A DNA stretch of 64,000 nucleotides from CAWHQZ01 sp963831645 (GCA_963831645.1 CAWHQZ010000013.1:186001-250000), one strand, 5' to 3'. Positions 8,839 through 17,899 are shown, numbered from the stretch's first letter. Notes: generated from the letters alone by a model not told the origin. Made by a program: numbers and translations.

Positions 8839-8875
8839 ACCTCCATCGGGCTCTACCTACGGCCTGTAGCTGACT

Positions 8876-10765
8876 TCACGAAAGAGCCCGCAGCGCATTG
8901 AGAATCACCGCGACGTCGATGAGCTCCTGGAGGAGTGCGCCTTGGACGGGGACGATAAAGCCAAGCGCGGCAGCGATCATGCCGACCAGGGACAGCCCCA
9001 TGCCGGCATAGACGCTTTGCAAGGCAATCTCCCGCGAGCGCCGCGCGATGCGGATGGCAGGCACCACCCGATCGAACCGGTCAACGAGCAGAACGACGTC
9101 AGCCGCCTCGGCTGATGCTGCCGCGCCCGTCGCACCCATGGCGAGCCCGACATCGGCGGCAGCGAGGGCGGGAGCGTCGTTGACACCATCGCCGATCATT
9201 ATCACCGGCCCGTTCTTGCGCTCAGCCAGGACGGCCAAGGTTTTTTGTTCGGGGGTAAGTTCGCCGCGCACCAAATCGAAGGGCAGGCCTGCCGCGACGG
9301 CCTCCGTCACCTCGCGAGCATCGCCCGACGCAAGCACAATTCTGGCGATGCCCAGCCGCCTAAGTTCAGCAAGCGCAAGGCCTGCCTCGCTGCGAAGCTC
9401 ATCGGCGAGCACGATTACGCCGGCAAGTTGGTGGTCGATTCCGACCGCAACTATCACGCTGCCGGGGGCCCGCTCACGTTTCAGCAATGGCGAGGTTGCC
9501 TTGTTGAGTCTCGCGGTCACGAAGCGCGGCCCGCCGACGATGACCGTCCGGCCCGCAACGCGGCCCTCGATTCCTTCGCCCGGTTTTTCCGTAGTGTTTT
9601 CAGGCGGGGCAAGTGCCAGGCCTCGCTGGTGGGCCTCGCCGACGATGGCTTGGGCGACAATGTGCTTCGATGCCTGGTCCAGCGATGCTGCGATCGCAAG
9701 CACCTCGTCCGGATCCCGGCCCGACGTGACGTCGATCGAGGCAATCCGGGCGCGGCCATAGGTCAATGTGCCGGTCTTGTCGACAACCAGTACCCGAACC
9801 CGCGCAAGCGCTTCCAGCACCTTCGCACCCTTGATCAATATGCCTTGCTTGGCGCCGCGTGAGAGGCCGGATACGAGCGCTACGGGGACGGCAAGAATGA
9901 GGGGGCAGGGCGTGGCGATAACGAGAACGGCCACCGCCCGTATAGGATCCCCGGTCCACAACCAGGCGCCTCCTGCGAGACCGATCGTCAGAGCCAGAAA
10001 GATCATGGCGAAGCGATCGGCGATGCGTGACATTGGCGCTCTCGATTGCTGGGCGGCTTCGACCAGACGCACGATGCCGGCGTAGGTGCTTTCCGCCGCG
10101 CGGTGGCTGGCAAGAAGTTCGAAGGCCGAACCCACGTTGATCGATCCGCTCATGACGGCATCGCCTGCTCTGCGACGGGCAGGGATCGCCTCCCCGGTCA
10201 GCGTTGCCACATCGAGGACGGCTTCGTTCCCGACTACCGTTCCATCGACCGGCACGACGTCGCCTTGCCTGACTAGCAGCCGGTCACGAGGCTCGATGAT
10301 CTGGAGATCGACTTCTTCCAGCCTTGCGCCGTCGTAGCGAAATGCCGTACGCGGCAGGCGGGCGAGAAGCGCGGTCATTTCCCGGCGGGCACGCCGGTCG
10401 GCGAAGGTCTCGAGATATTTGCCGCCGGCATACATCAGTGCGACCACGCACGCCGCGGCTTCCTCCCTGAACATCAGGGCGGTGGCTATGGACAGCGCGG
10501 CGACAATGTCGAGCCCGAAATCACCGCGCCTGAGGCTGCCTGCAATTTCTGCCAGGAGGGCGAGCAGCACGGGAACTGCCGCGGCAAGCCATAGCCATCC
10601 AGCCCATTGTACGTGTCCAAGGCTGTTGGCAACGAAGCCGGACAACAGTCCCGATGCGGACACGAGCAGAAGGGCAGGTCGCAGAATGCGCGCCTGAACG
10701 ATTTCGGCCTTTTTTTCTGGCGGGTCGATTGAAAGGGAAACCGACATCGTCGGTGTTTTGGTCAT
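8876..10765 (-). CDS. Heavy-metal-translocating P-type ATPase (P1B)
   Basis: 629 residues; exports a transition metal using ATP. It has paired membrane segments at the N-terminus, the actuator motif LTGEAIP, the metal-site helix ATPCPLILAVP (C-P-L in place of the more usual C-P-C or C-P-H), the phosphorylation site DKTGTLT, the S-x-H of the nucleotide domain (SKH in place of SEHP) and GDGVNDAPALAAADVGLAMG at the hinge. It has no N-terminal CXXC metal-binding domain. The ATG at 10765 is chosen over an in-frame GTG at 10783. A cytochrome c gene lies 69 bases upstream on the same strand. The metal cannot be assigned from motifs alone; relatives with CPL-type helices have been linked to Zn/Cd or Mn export. 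Confidence 0.92.
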   Translation of the reverse strand: MTKTPTMSVSLSIDPPEKKAEIVQARILRPALLLVSASGLLSGFVANSLGHVQWAGWLWLAAAVPVLLALLAEIAGSLRRGDFGLDIVAALSIATALMFREEAAACVVALMYAGGKYLETFADRRARREMTALLARLPRTAFRYDGARLEEVDLQIIEPRDRLLVRQGDVVPVDGTVVGNEAVLDVATLTGEAIPARRRAGDAVMSGSINVGSAFELLASHRAAESTYAGIVRLVEAAQQSRAPMSRIADRFAMIFLALTIGLAGGAWLWTGDPIRAVAVLVIATPCPLILAVPVALVSGLSRGAKQGILIKGAKVLEALARVRVLVVDKTGTLTYGRARIASIDVTSGRDPDEVLAIAASLDQASKHIVAQAIVGEAHQRGLALAPPENTTEKPGEGIEGRVAGRTVIVGGPRFVTARLNKATSPLLKRERAPGSVIVAVGIDHQLAGVIVLADELRSEAGLALAELRRLGIARIVLASGDAREVTEAVAAGLPFDLVRGELTPEQKTLAVLAERKNGPVIMIGDGVNDAPALAAADVGLAMGATGAAASAEAADVVLLVDRFDRVVPAIRIARRSREIALQSVYAGMGLSLVGMIAAALGFIVPVQGALLQELIDVAVILNALRALS

Positions 10766-10834
10766 GGTCGCGTTGCCAGCCACGAGAACCGCGTGAGCGA
10801 CCGCAATCGCGATTTCGGTCTCCCGACGGTTGTC

Positions 10835-11161
10835 TTACGGACCTTGCTCCTGGATTGTAAGCAAAAAGGCCAGGAGGTCGTCGATCTCGCGCGGCTCGAA
10901 AATGAACTCCGGCATCTCGGAGTGTCCGACAGACAGTCCTTCTGCCAGCGCTTCCTGAAGATTTTCGATGGGCCATTTCGAGCCGAACGTCCGGAAGGGC
11001 GGGGCGGCCGGATTCGGGCTCGCGCCTGTCTCGGCGATGGCATGACATGCGGCGCACTCGGCCGCGGCGATGACCTGACCTGCGACCGGGTCACCGTCCT
11101 CATTGGCGAGTGCAGGCCCGCCGCCGACGATGATCAAGAGAAACGCAGCAAGATATCTCAT
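10835..11161 (-). CDS. Small periplasmic cytochrome c
   Basis: 108 residues with signal peptide (MRYLAAFLLIIVGGGPALA), heme motif CAACH and likely axial Met in HSEMPEF, a compact class I cytochrome. It is not closely similar to the duplicated cytochromes at 1942 and 7099. It lies between the metal ATPase and a coiled-coil protein gene on the same strand; a donor to a terminal oxidase or nitrogen-oxide reductase is possible, but no partner is in the window. Confidence 0.85.
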   Translation of the reverse strand: MRYLAAFLLIIVGGGPALANEDGDPVAGQVIAAAECAACHAIAETGASPNPAAPPFRTFGSKWPIENLQEALAEGLSVGHSEMPEFIFEPREIDDLLAFLLTIQEQGP

Positions 11162-11212
11162 ATTGTGTCCGTGCCGATAGAGGCGCTTATGCGGGCTGCA
11201 AAGCTGCTCTGG

Positions 11213-11818
11213 TTACGCTTGCGAATTGCGCCTGAGCGCTTCGTGGACCGTCTTGTTGGCGTGATCGAAAGCGGTGCGGGTCTCTGCCAACGCCTTTTCG
11301 AGTGCCGACCAGGATTGGCTGCCGGCACGGCTCAGCCCGTCGAGCTTCGTTTTCGCCGCGTCGATGTTGGCGTGCACGCGTTTGAGGACGGCGTCGAAGT
11401 CTTTCTTGCGCTCGCTGGAGAACTGCGCCGTCGCCTTCTGAATCCCTTCGACGGCGTCATGCCAGGCCTTTCGCTGCGCTTCGGCGCGCGCTCGAAATGC
11501 GGCCTGCTGGTGCTCGGCGAGGTCGCCGGCCGCATGGATATATGCCTTGGTATTCGCTTCAAACGCTTGCCAGTCGGTCTTCAGGTGCGCCTGAGTCTTG
11601 GTCCAGGCAGCTTCGCCGAAATTGATGTCCTTGGCAATCGTATCGCGGAATGCAGCGCGCTTCGTGCGCATAACGGCGAGAGCCTTCTCCGCATTTGAGC
11701 GTGCATCGGCCTGCAGGTTGCCGACTTTGCTTTCAAACGCCGCAAGCGTCGCATCCATCTCGTCGAGCCTCGACTTGGCCCAGTTCACGTAGACATGCAT
11801 GGTGCTTTCTTTGGTCAT
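11213..11818 (-). CDS. Coiled-coil protein, unknown function
   Basis: 201 residues, almost entirely helical and charged, rich in Ala, Lys, Glu and Gln with repeated heptad-like spacing; it contains no signal peptide or membrane segment. It resembles the apolipoprotein-like or phasin-like helical proteins often found in alphaproteobacterial stress islands, but no family motif is decisive. The start is ATG 11818 (MTKESTMHVYVNW) or ATG 11800. It is 38 bases downstream of the CBS-BON gene, so it is probably co-transcribed. A phasin-like role on PHA granules is a guess from PhaC being in the region. Confidence 0.7.
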   Translation of the reverse strand: MTKESTMHVYVNWAKSRLDEMDATLAAFESKVGNLQADARSNAEKALAVMRTKRAAFRDTIAKDINFGEAAWTKTQAHLKTDWQAFEANTKAYIHAAGDLAEHQQAAFRARAEAQRKAWHDAVEGIQKATAQFSSERKKDFDAVLKRVHANIDAAKTKLDGLSRAGSQSWSALEKALAETRTAFDHANKTVHEALRRNSQA

Positions 11819-11856
11819 TTCGGTCGTCTCCATGGATTCGAGTTCGGCAAAGCAGA

Positions 11857-12615
11857 TCAACTGTTATCGTTGCCGGGCTGATTCACACCGGCAGTCCCGG
11901 TCGCGAATCGTTCTTTGTCGGGGCAAGCCGTGGCGAGGGGCTCGACAAGCAGGAGATGGTCCTCGACCGTTTTCACGCCCGGCGTCTTTCTCGCGGCAGC
12001 CTGAAGGACCTGGCGATGGCTCTCGTCGGTTATCGTACCCCAGAGTTGAGTATCGCCATTCTGAACCACGACATGGATATGGTTCCTCGGGGCCCACGAC
12101 TGCCCGTCGATTTCAGCCAGCAGATGCGAGCGAATCGATTCGTCATCCTTCAGGCGCGCCTTCGTGGCTCGGACCGTGTGCGCCATGGCGCGCACGAGGT
12201 CCACCCTGCTGACGACGCCTACCAGCCTTGCGCCGCGAAGTACGGGCAGGCGCTTGACCCGGTGCTGGTCCATGATTCTCACCATGTCCTCGACGGATGT
12301 GTCTTCAGAGACCGTAAAGACCTCGGGGCTCATCACCTCGTGCACCTTGCGCCGGCAGATGTTGGAATAGTCCGATCCCGGACCCTGTCCACCGATCAGG
12401 AATTCTATCCATCGCGGACTTCGCCGCTGCTTGCCTGCCCCGTCCCGCCGCAACAGGTCGCCTTCCGTGACAACGCCGATGAGGGTACCATTGCCGGCTA
12501 CCACGGGGAGTCCACTGATCCGGTGCCGCAGCATCAGACGTACGGCTTGCATGAGCGAGGCGGTCGGTTCGACCGAAACGGGGTCTGATGTCATGACATC
12601 GCGGGCGAGCGTCAT
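11857..12615 (-). CDS. CBS-pair protein with C-terminal BON domain
   Basis: 252 residues: two CBS motifs (about 5-60 with DVMTSDPVSVEP and 90-145 with HEVMSPEVFTVSEDTSVEDM) and a BON domain (about 160-225). CBS pairs sense adenine nucleotides; the BON domain probably tethers the protein or a partner. ATG 12615 is chosen; an upstream TTG at 12624 overlaps the fixK stop. The near contact with fixK (stop at 12621) suggests transcription coupled to the regulator. Confidence 0.88.
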   Translation of the reverse strand: MTLARDVMTSDPVSVEPTASLMQAVRLMLRHRISGLPVVAGNGTLIGVVTEGDLLRRDGAGKQRRSPRWIEFLIGGQGPGSDYSNICRRKVHEVMSPEVFTVSEDTSVEDMVRIMDQHRVKRLPVLRGARLVGVVSRVDLVRAMAHTVRATKARLKDDESIRSHLLAEIDGQSWAPRNHIHVVVQNGDTQLWGTITDESHRQVLQAAARKTPGVKTVEDHLLLVEPLATACPDKERFATGTAGVNQPGNDNS

Positions 12616-12620
12616 GTTGC

Positions 12621-13277
12621 TCAACTGTTGAGAGCGCTGAGCACCGACCGGTCACGTAGTATGATCTGGCGCGAGGCCACCAGTTTGATTACGCACGCTT
12701 CGGCAAACTGTGTGAGGATACGGGACACCGTTTCAACAGTAAGCCCAAGATAGTCGGCGATATCCTGGCGCGACATGGGTAGTTCAATGGTTTCCTCGCC
12801 GGTGAGCCGCTCCGCCATGTCGAGGAGGAACGCGGCCAGCCGCTCACGCGCGCTCTTGATCAGCAGCAGGGCATGCTGCTGGCAGCGCCGAAGCTCGCAA
12901 GTCGTCAGCGACCAGAGATCGCGTGCCACGTCGCTGTTGTGCTCTGCAGTCTTCAATAACCTGCTGCGCCGTACCGCAACGATGTTCGAGTTGATGATCG
13001 CTTCGGCCGAACAACTGTGCTCGTCACCGGGCTCCAGCCCGAAGACATCGCCCGTAAGGTAGAATTCTGCGACCTGCCGCCGGCCGTCGCTCAACAGCTT
13101 GGATGTCCTTACCGCTCCATCCAGAACCCTATAGAGATGATCCGTCGGCTGACCTTCGCCAAAGATCTCTTCATTGCGGCGGTATGGCACGACCACCCCC
13201 CTTAGCTCGGCGCACCCGAAAAGCGGCACATAAGGGCCATTAACCGCAAGCTTCGGGCGATGAGCAAGTGTCTGCAT
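12621..13277 (-). CDS. fixK: FixK-type Crp/Fnr transcriptional regulator
   Basis: 218 residues: cyclic-nucleotide-like sensor domain (about 20-130) and helix-turn-helix (about 165-210). The recognition helix LTVETVSRILTQF carries the E-x-x-S-R triad that reads TTGAT half sites. The N-terminal Cys cluster of oxygen-sensing FNR is absent, as in FixK, whose activity is set by FixLJ-driven expression. fixL-fixJ lie 2.4 kb away, and seven matching boxes occur between 3.2 and 18.4 kb. It is therefore the likely local activator of BON, AdoMet synthetase, Hsp20 and UspA genes. No FixK box was found at its own promoter; a possible FixJ site lies at 13,345. Confidence 0.92.
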   Translation of the reverse strand: MQTLAHRPKLAVNGPYVPLFGCAELRGVVVPYRRNEEIFGEGQPTDHLYRVLDGAVRTSKLLSDGRRQVAEFYLTGDVFGLEPGDEHSCSAEAIINSNIVAVRRSRLLKTAEHNSDVARDLWSLTTCELRRCQQHALLLIKSARERLAAFLLDMAERLTGEETIELPMSRQDIADYLGLTVETVSRILTQFAEACVIKLVASRQIILRDRSVLSALNS

Positions 13278-13344
13278 CTACATCGTCCTCTCCATTGCAA
13301 TGACAGGAATTTAGGCAGCGGCATCCGATGAACAATTCAGGCGA

Positions 13345-13364
13345 CTACCTTAAGGGGTACTACC
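13345..13364. promoter_or_regulatory. Possible FixJ-type site upstream of fixK
   Basis: On the minus strand the stretch reads GGTAGTACCCCTTAAGGTAG, an imperfect dyad about 70-90 bases upstream of fixK. Its position and its CCTTAAG core are reminiscent of FixJ-bound fixK promoters, but the match is from memory and weak. Confidence 0.25.
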
Positions 13365-13374
13365 TAGTTGATTT

Positions 13375-14358
13375 TCAAACGAGCAGTACGGCCGCACCTT
13401 GCAGTCGCCCTTGCCGAAGGTCATCGAGGGCGATGTTCGCGAGTGCCAGGGGATATGTGGTGACCTCCGGAGCAATCCTTGCCTGTTGAGCAACCGCGAG
13501 GAAATCTGTTCCGTCCTGGCGGGTGAGGTTGGCGACCGAAACGATCTGGCGTTCGTGCCAAAGGTCGTCATAGCGAAAGCTTGGAATATCGCTCATGTGA
13601 ATCCCTGCGCATACTACCCGCCCGCCTTTGCACAGTACCTTCAGGGCCGCCGGTACGAGAGCGCCGATCGGCGCAAAGACAATGGCCGCGTCAAGAAGTT
13701 CCGGCGGCATCTCGTCAGAGCCTCCCGACCAGTCCGCCCCAACGCGGCGGGCGAAGGATTTGGCAGACTTGTCCCCGGGTCGCACAAAAGCAAAGACCGT
13801 GCGTCCCTGCCACTTGGCGACCTGCGCAACTATGTGCGCGGCGGCGCCGAAGCCGTAGAGGCCGATCTTCCTGCCTTGTCCGGTGGCAACAAGGGCGCGC
13901 CAGCCGATCAGCCCGGCGCAGAGTAGTGGGGCGACCTGCGCGTCAGCGCCTTCCTCACCTAGGGACAACGCGTAGCGGGCATCGGCAATCGCCTCCGTCG
14001 CATAGCCGCCGTCCCGAGTGTAGCCGGTAAACAGCGGCTGGTCGCACAGATTTTCCCGACCCTCCGTACAATATCGGCACTGTCCGCAGGTGCGGCCCAT
14101 CCAGGGTATCCCCACCCGCTGGCCTGCCCGGAACGAATTGACGCCGGCGCCCAACGCGTCCACGTGACCAACGATCTCGTGACCGGGGATTAGCGGGAGC
14201 TTCGGATTGGGCAATTCGCCATCAACGACATGCAAGTCGGTGCGGCAGACCCCGCAAGCGGCAATCCTGACCCGTACCTCTCCGGAGCCCGGCAACCGTT
14301 GCGGAAGCTCTTGCATCGTCAACGGCAAACCCGGGCGGGTCAGGACCATGGCACGCAT
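13375..14358 (-). CDS. Zinc-dependent alcohol dehydrogenase (AdhA type)
   Basis: 327 residues, MDR superfamily; interconverts alcohols and aldehydes with NAD(P). Catalytic-zinc residues are in CGVCRTDLHVVDGEL and GHEIVG, the structural-zinc cluster is CGQCRYCTEGRENLC, and the Rossmann stretch is KIGLYGFGAAAHIV. ATG 14358 (MRAMVLTRPG) is taken over the in-frame codon at 14364. It belongs to the AdhA group with the GYTRDGGYAT loop, commonly found in low-oxygen islands where it re-oxidises NADH. Confidence 0.92.
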   Translation of the reverse strand: MRAMVLTRPGLPLTMQELPQRLPGSGEVRVRIAACGVCRTDLHVVDGELPNPKLPLIPGHEIVGHVDALGAGVNSFRAGQRVGIPWMGRTCGQCRYCTEGRENLCDQPLFTGYTRDGGYATEAIADARYALSLGEEGADAQVAPLLCAGLIGWRALVATGQGRKIGLYGFGAAAHIVAQVAKWQGRTVFAFVRPGDKSAKSFARRVGADWSGGSDEMPPELLDAAIVFAPIGALVPAALKVLCKGGRVVCAGIHMSDIPSFRYDDLWHERQIVSVANLTRQDGTDFLAVAQQARIAPEVTTYPLALANIALDDLRQGRLQGAAVLLV

Positions 14359-14418
14359 CCACAATTGCTCCGCGCGATAGCCTACAACCTTGGCGCTGCC
14401 CGCAAGTCACGAGCGCGT

Positions 14419-14886
14419 TCAGGCGAATAACCGCTTTTCGATTTCTTCAAGCGGCAGTTTCACCCAGTCCTTGTCCAACTCTGCGGAGATTGCCGCTCGC
14501 ACGACCGGCGAATAGGCATCTCGCAGGATGCCCAATGCCCGCGGCGGTGCCACGATAATGAGTCTTCGGCGCGGCTTCCCCGTTACCGCGGCTTCGAGAT
14601 CATCGACCAGATCTAAAAGGAACTTCCGTTCGGATACCTCGTGCCAGTCCGTTTGCTCAACCGCGCTTCGCGCTGTCCCATAGGATTTGCGGATACGCCC
14701 TGGGGCATCGACCCCGAGCTCGTGAGTCGGCCGCTCCTTGTGCTCGTGAACCGCCGTTTTCCTCAGGTTGGGGTATTTGCTGTCGCCTTGGTTTTCAAGA
14801 ACCAGCGCCCTGCTGCCGTCACAGACGACGATCCAGTCCCCTTTGCGGATTCTCAGTCTAGCGGGCGGCTGGGCTTTATGGCTCAT
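14419..14886 (-). CDS. Host-attachment family protein
   Basis: 155 residues, resembling the Rhizobiales family named for attachment of Agrobacterium to host cells (Host_attach, related to the archaeo-eukaryotic release-factor fold). It contains DWIVVCDGSRALVLEN near the N-terminus and LIIVAPPRALGILRD near residue 110. The ATG at 14886 (MSHKAQPPARLRIRKGDW) is preferred to an upstream in-frame codon at 14940. It lies downstream of hsp20 on the same strand, separated by a hairpin at 14960-14992. It is probably a stress protein, and direct attachment activity is not implied. Confidence 0.85.
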   Translation of the reverse strand: MSHKAQPPARLRIRKGDWIVVCDGSRALVLENQGDSKYPNLRKTAVHEHKERPTHELGVDAPGRIRKSYGTARSAVEQTDWHEVSERKFLLDLVDDLEAAVTGKPRRRLIIVAPPRALGILRDAYSPVVRAAISAELDKDWVKLPLEEIEKRLFA

Positions 14887-14959
14887 CGTGTCGGATTCAC
14901 AAACGCACGGACTTTCAGCGGGATCAAGGCCAGCAGACAATAATCAAGAACACCGAAAG

Positions 14960-14992
14960 GGGCACGCTTTTCGACAGCCGCAAAGCGTGCCC
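14960..14992 (-). terminator. Hairpin terminator after hsp20
   Basis: GGGCACGCTTT and AAAGCGTGCCC form a perfect 11-base stem with an 11-base loop, 12 bases beyond the hsp20 stop. On the hsp20 strand it is followed by CTTTCGG, a weak T-run, so termination may be partial and allow read-through into the host-attachment gene. Confidence 0.7.
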
Positions 14993-15003
14993 GTTCCCGT
15001 CTA

Positions 15004-15477
15004 TTATGCGGCAGTCTTGATGTCGACCTTCTTCACCCGGGCGGGGGCCGTCTTGGGTACGACGACTTTGAGCACTCCCTTGACAAGGGTGGCTTTGATG
15101 GCATCCGGTTCGACGCCGGAAGGCAATTCGAGCGTGCGCACGAATGAGCCGTAGCTGCGCTCCACAAGGCGATGGTCCTTGTCCGTCTCCTGTCTTTCCA
15201 CTTTCTTCTCGCCGCGGATGGTCAGAACATTATCGGCGATGTTCACTTGAACGTCCTTTTCCTCAATACCGGGCAATTCCGCCGTGATTTCGATTTCCTT
15301 GTCACTCTCGGTGACGTCCATGCTCGGCATGAGCTCCGATGTGCCAAACGACTTGAAGCCGGTCGCAAAATCATCGAAAACACGGTCGATTTCATGCTGC
15401 AGGGATCCAAACGGATTCCACTCGCGCCGCGTGACCTGCCTGTCGCGGCCGATGGGTATCATTGATCTAAGGCTCAT
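15004..15477 (-). CDS. Hsp20 small heat-shock protein
   Basis: 157 residues with an alpha-crystallin domain at about 45-140 (MDVTESDKEIEITAELPGIE, then NVLTIRGEKK and the C-terminal GVLKVVVPK). It holds unfolded proteins as an oligomeric chaperone in the cytoplasm. ATG 15477 is chosen because a GGAGA site lies at the right distance in TTGGAGACACCTATG. A FixK box 75 bases upstream, also between hsp20 and fixL, suggests low-oxygen control. Confidence 0.95.
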   Translation of the reverse strand: MSLRSMIPIGRDRQVTRREWNPFGSLQHEIDRVFDDFATGFKSFGTSELMPSMDVTESDKEIEITAELPGIEEKDVQVNIADNVLTIRGEKKVERQETDKDHRLVERSYGSFVRTLELPSGVEPDAIKATLVKGVLKVVVPKTAPARVKKVDIKTAA

Positions 15478-15551
15478 AGGTGTCTCCAACTGGCATGAAG
15501 CCTCCACAGGCTTCTGGGGCATCCGATTTGCACGGGTGAGTTTGGCGCGCC

Positions 15552-15565
15552 TTGACTTGAATCAA
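15552..15565. promoter_or_regulatory. FixK box between hsp20 and fixL
   Basis: TTGACTTGAATCAA fits TTGAY-N4-RTCAA. It lies 75 bases upstream of hsp20 and 68 bases upstream of fixL, so it could serve either divergent promoter or both. Confidence 0.8.
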
Positions 15566-15632
15566 GCACCCGACCTTCCTCCGCACAAGGTCCCAACTGC
15601 CGTACTGGACTGTTCCCGCCTCGAAAACTAGC

Positions 15633-17189
15633 ATGGCGAAAAGGGTTCAGAGGGTCGTGCGAGGTATGCGCATGTGTGGCGAGGAGGCCGCTGAAATGCC
15701 AGCGCGTGCATCTGTCCAAGCACCTCTCCAGGCCCTTGAGTTTGCCCGGGCAATGGCTCGAAGGCTCGACGGCAGCATCGAGTTCTGGGCGCGCGGGATG
15801 GAGCGCCTCTATGGCTACAGCGCTGCGCAAGCGGTTGGCAGAAGGCCACGCGAGCTGCTGAATACCGAATTTCCCCGCCACTATCGTGAGCTCAAGGCAG
15901 AGTTGATGGATCGGGGGGAATGGAACGGCGAGCTGGTTCAATACCGGAGCGACGGAAAGCGCCTGGTCGTGGCGGCTCAATGGTCGCTGTGGCAGCCGTC
16001 GGGATCAGTCCTTGTTATCGAGGTTCACACCGACATTACCGACTTGAAGGCTTTGCAGGTGGATTTGGCCGCTCGTGAGGCTCACCTGAAATCGATCCTG
16101 GAAACCATCCCGGATGCAATGATCGTCATCGACGGGCGCGGCATCATGCAGTCCTTCAGTACTGCGGCTCAGCGGCTTTTCGGCTACGAGCCGCACGAGG
16201 TCGTCGGCAAGAACGTCAAGATGCTGATGCCGTCGCCCTATCGGGAGAACCACGACGGCTATGTGGAGCGTTATCTTCGAACGGGCGAAAAGCGGATCAT
16301 CGGCATTGGGCGCGTGGTGGTAGGTGAGCGCAAGAACGGGTCCACTTTTCCCATCGAACTCAGTGTCGGAGAGATGGAGTCCGGCAGAAGCCAATTCTTC
16401 ACGGGGTTCATCCGCGATCTGACCGAGACGCAGGAGACCGAAACCCGCCTGCAGGAATTGCAGGCCGAGCTTGTCCACATGTCGAGACTAACCGCGATGG
16501 GGGAGATGGCTTCCGCGTTTGCCCATGAGCTCAACCAGCCGTTGTCCGCCATCGCCAACTACATGAAAGGGTCGCGCCGTTTGCTCGAGAACAAGGCAGA
16601 CCACCAGTCAACCACGATCCGCCAGGCACTAGACAAGGCAGCCGAGCAGGCTCTGAGGGCCGGAGAGATCATACGGCACCTGCGCGACTTCGTGACGCGG
16701 GGCGAATCCGCACGACAGGTCGAAAACCTCCAGAAGGTCGTTGAAGAAGCGAGCGCGTTGGCACTCGTCGGCGCCAAAGACAAGGGTATCCTGGTCAAAT
16801 TCAGGTTCGACCGGTCGCGCGAGATGGTTCTTGTCGACAGGATCCAGGTCCAGCAGGTCGTTCTGAATCTCATTCGCAACGCCATCGAGGCGATGAGCAA
16901 CTCCTTGCGGCGTGAGCTTCTGGTCTCCTCCGCGCCCGTAGGCGACGATCTGGTGGAGGTGAGCGTGGCGGACACCGGTCCGGGGATCGCCCCGGAGATT
17001 TCGTCAAGGCTCTTTCAGCCGTTCACTACCACCAAACCCCACGGCATGGGTGTCGGTCTGTCGATCTCGCGATCGATTATCGAAAATCATGGAGGCCATA
17101 TGCTTGCGGAGCCCAATCCCGGAGGCGGAACTGTTTTTCGCTTCACGTTGCGCGCCGCGGCTCAGCAGGAGGATCGCAATGGTTCCTGA
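15633..17189 (+). CDS. fixL: Oxygen-sensing heme-PAS histidine kinase FixL
   Basis: 518 residues: a first PAS (about 25-130), a heme PAS (about 145-265), a dimerisation/phospho-acceptor domain with His298 in FAHELNQPLSA, and an ATPase domain with DTGPGIA and GMGVGLSIS. Heme-PAS hallmarks are His207 in RENHDGY (iron ligand) and Arg227 in IIGIGR (O2-sensing Arg), 20 residues apart as in Bradyrhizobium FixL H200/R220. O2 binding inhibits the kinase; anoxia triggers phosphorylation of FixJ. It overlaps fixJ by 11 bases. No N-terminal membrane segments are seen, so it is soluble as in Bradyrhizobium. The start could be a later ATG (15666 or 15693). Confidence 0.95.
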   Translation: MAKRVQRVVRGMRMCGEEAAEMPARASVQAPLQALEFARAMARRLDGSIEFWARGMERLYGYSAAQAVGRRPRELLNTEFPRHYRELKAELMDRGEWNGELVQYRSDGKRLVVAAQWSLWQPSGSVLVIEVHTDITDLKALQVDLAAREAHLKSILETIPDAMIVIDGRGIMQSFSTAAQRLFGYEPHEVVGKNVKMLMPSPYRENHDGYVERYLRTGEKRIIGIGRVVVGERKNGSTFPIELSVGEMESGRSQFFTGFIRDLTETQETETRLQELQAELVHMSRLTAMGEMASAFAHELNQPLSAIANYMKGSRRLLENKADHQSTTIRQALDKAAEQALRAGEIIRHLRDFVTRGESARQVENLQKVVEEASALALVGAKDKGILVKFRFDRSREMVLVDRIQVQQVVLNLIRNAIEAMSNSLRRELLVSSAPVGDDLVEVSVADTGPGIAPEISSRLFQPFTTTKPHGMGVGLSISRSIIENHGGHMLAEPNPGGGTVFRFTLRAAAQQEDRNGS

Positions 17190-17805
17190 TCCGATAGTGT
17201 ATGTGATCGATGATGATGAAGCGGCCCGGGAATCTCTGGAATTTCTGCTGAGCAGCCACAAAATTCGTGTGCAATCCTACGATTCCGCCAAGCCTTTTCT
17301 CGCTGCCCTGCCAAGCTTGAACTGCGGCTGCATCATAACGGACGTGCGAATGCCGGAAATCAGCGGCCTGGATCTGCTGCGCCGGCTGGGCGAACGGCAG
17401 TTGGACATGCCGGTCATCGTCATCACCGGCCATGGCGATTTGCAGCTTGCGGTCGAGGCCATGAAAATCGGGGCAGTGGACTTCCTCGAAAAGCCCTTCG
17501 ACGACGAGATGCTGGTTGCGTCGGTTCGATCGGCGCTGGGGCGTTGGCGGCAGGATGCTCGCCGGCAGACCGAAAGAGCGGAAGTAGCTGACCGGCTGAA
17601 GACTCTTTCCAGGCGTGAGCGGCAGGTTCTTGACGGTCTGATTGCCGGGAGCCCGAACAAGGTTATTGCTCGTGAACTTCGGATCAGCCCTCGGACCGTT
17701 GAGATCTATCGGGCGAATGTAATGACGAAAATGAAGGCCGGCAGCCTTTCCGATCTCGTCCGCATGTCCCTGATTGGTGGAACGCTGGAAAAGGCATCCC
17801 TCTGA
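17179..17805 (+). CDS. fixJ: Response regulator FixJ
   Basis: 208 residues: receiver domain (about 1-120) with acidic pocket DDDEAAR, phospho-acceptor Asp55 in TDVRMPEISGL and Lys in FLEKPFDD; and a LuxR-type helix-turn-helix (about 140-200, LSRRERQVLDGLIAG). The ATG at 17179 follows an AGGAGG site within the end of fixL, so translation is coupled. Phosphorylated by FixL under low oxygen, it would activate fixK. Confidence 0.95.
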   Translation: MVPDPIVYVIDDDEAARESLEFLLSSHKIRVQSYDSAKPFLAALPSLNCGCIITDVRMPEISGLDLLRRLGERQLDMPVIVITGHGDLQLAVEAMKIGAVDFLEKPFDDEMLVASVRSALGRWRQDARRQTERAEVADRLKTLSRRERQVLDGLIAGSPNKVIARELRISPRTVEIYRANVMTKMKAGSLSDLVRMSLIGGTLEKASL

Positions 17806-17818
17806 CTTTTGCCGGTCT

Positions 17819-17832
17819 TTGAGCCAGATCAA
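17819..17832. promoter_or_regulatory. FixK box upstream of stand-alone receiver
   Basis: TTGAGCCAGATCAA has one perfect and one imperfect half site, 14 bases after the fixJ stop and 68 bases before the likely receiver start at 17900. Confidence 0.6.
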
Positions 17833-17899
17833 GGCGCGCGCCTGCGAACGCTGGCTGCCTGTCAAGCTAGGCCCGTTGTGGGCCGGTGATGATCGGCAG

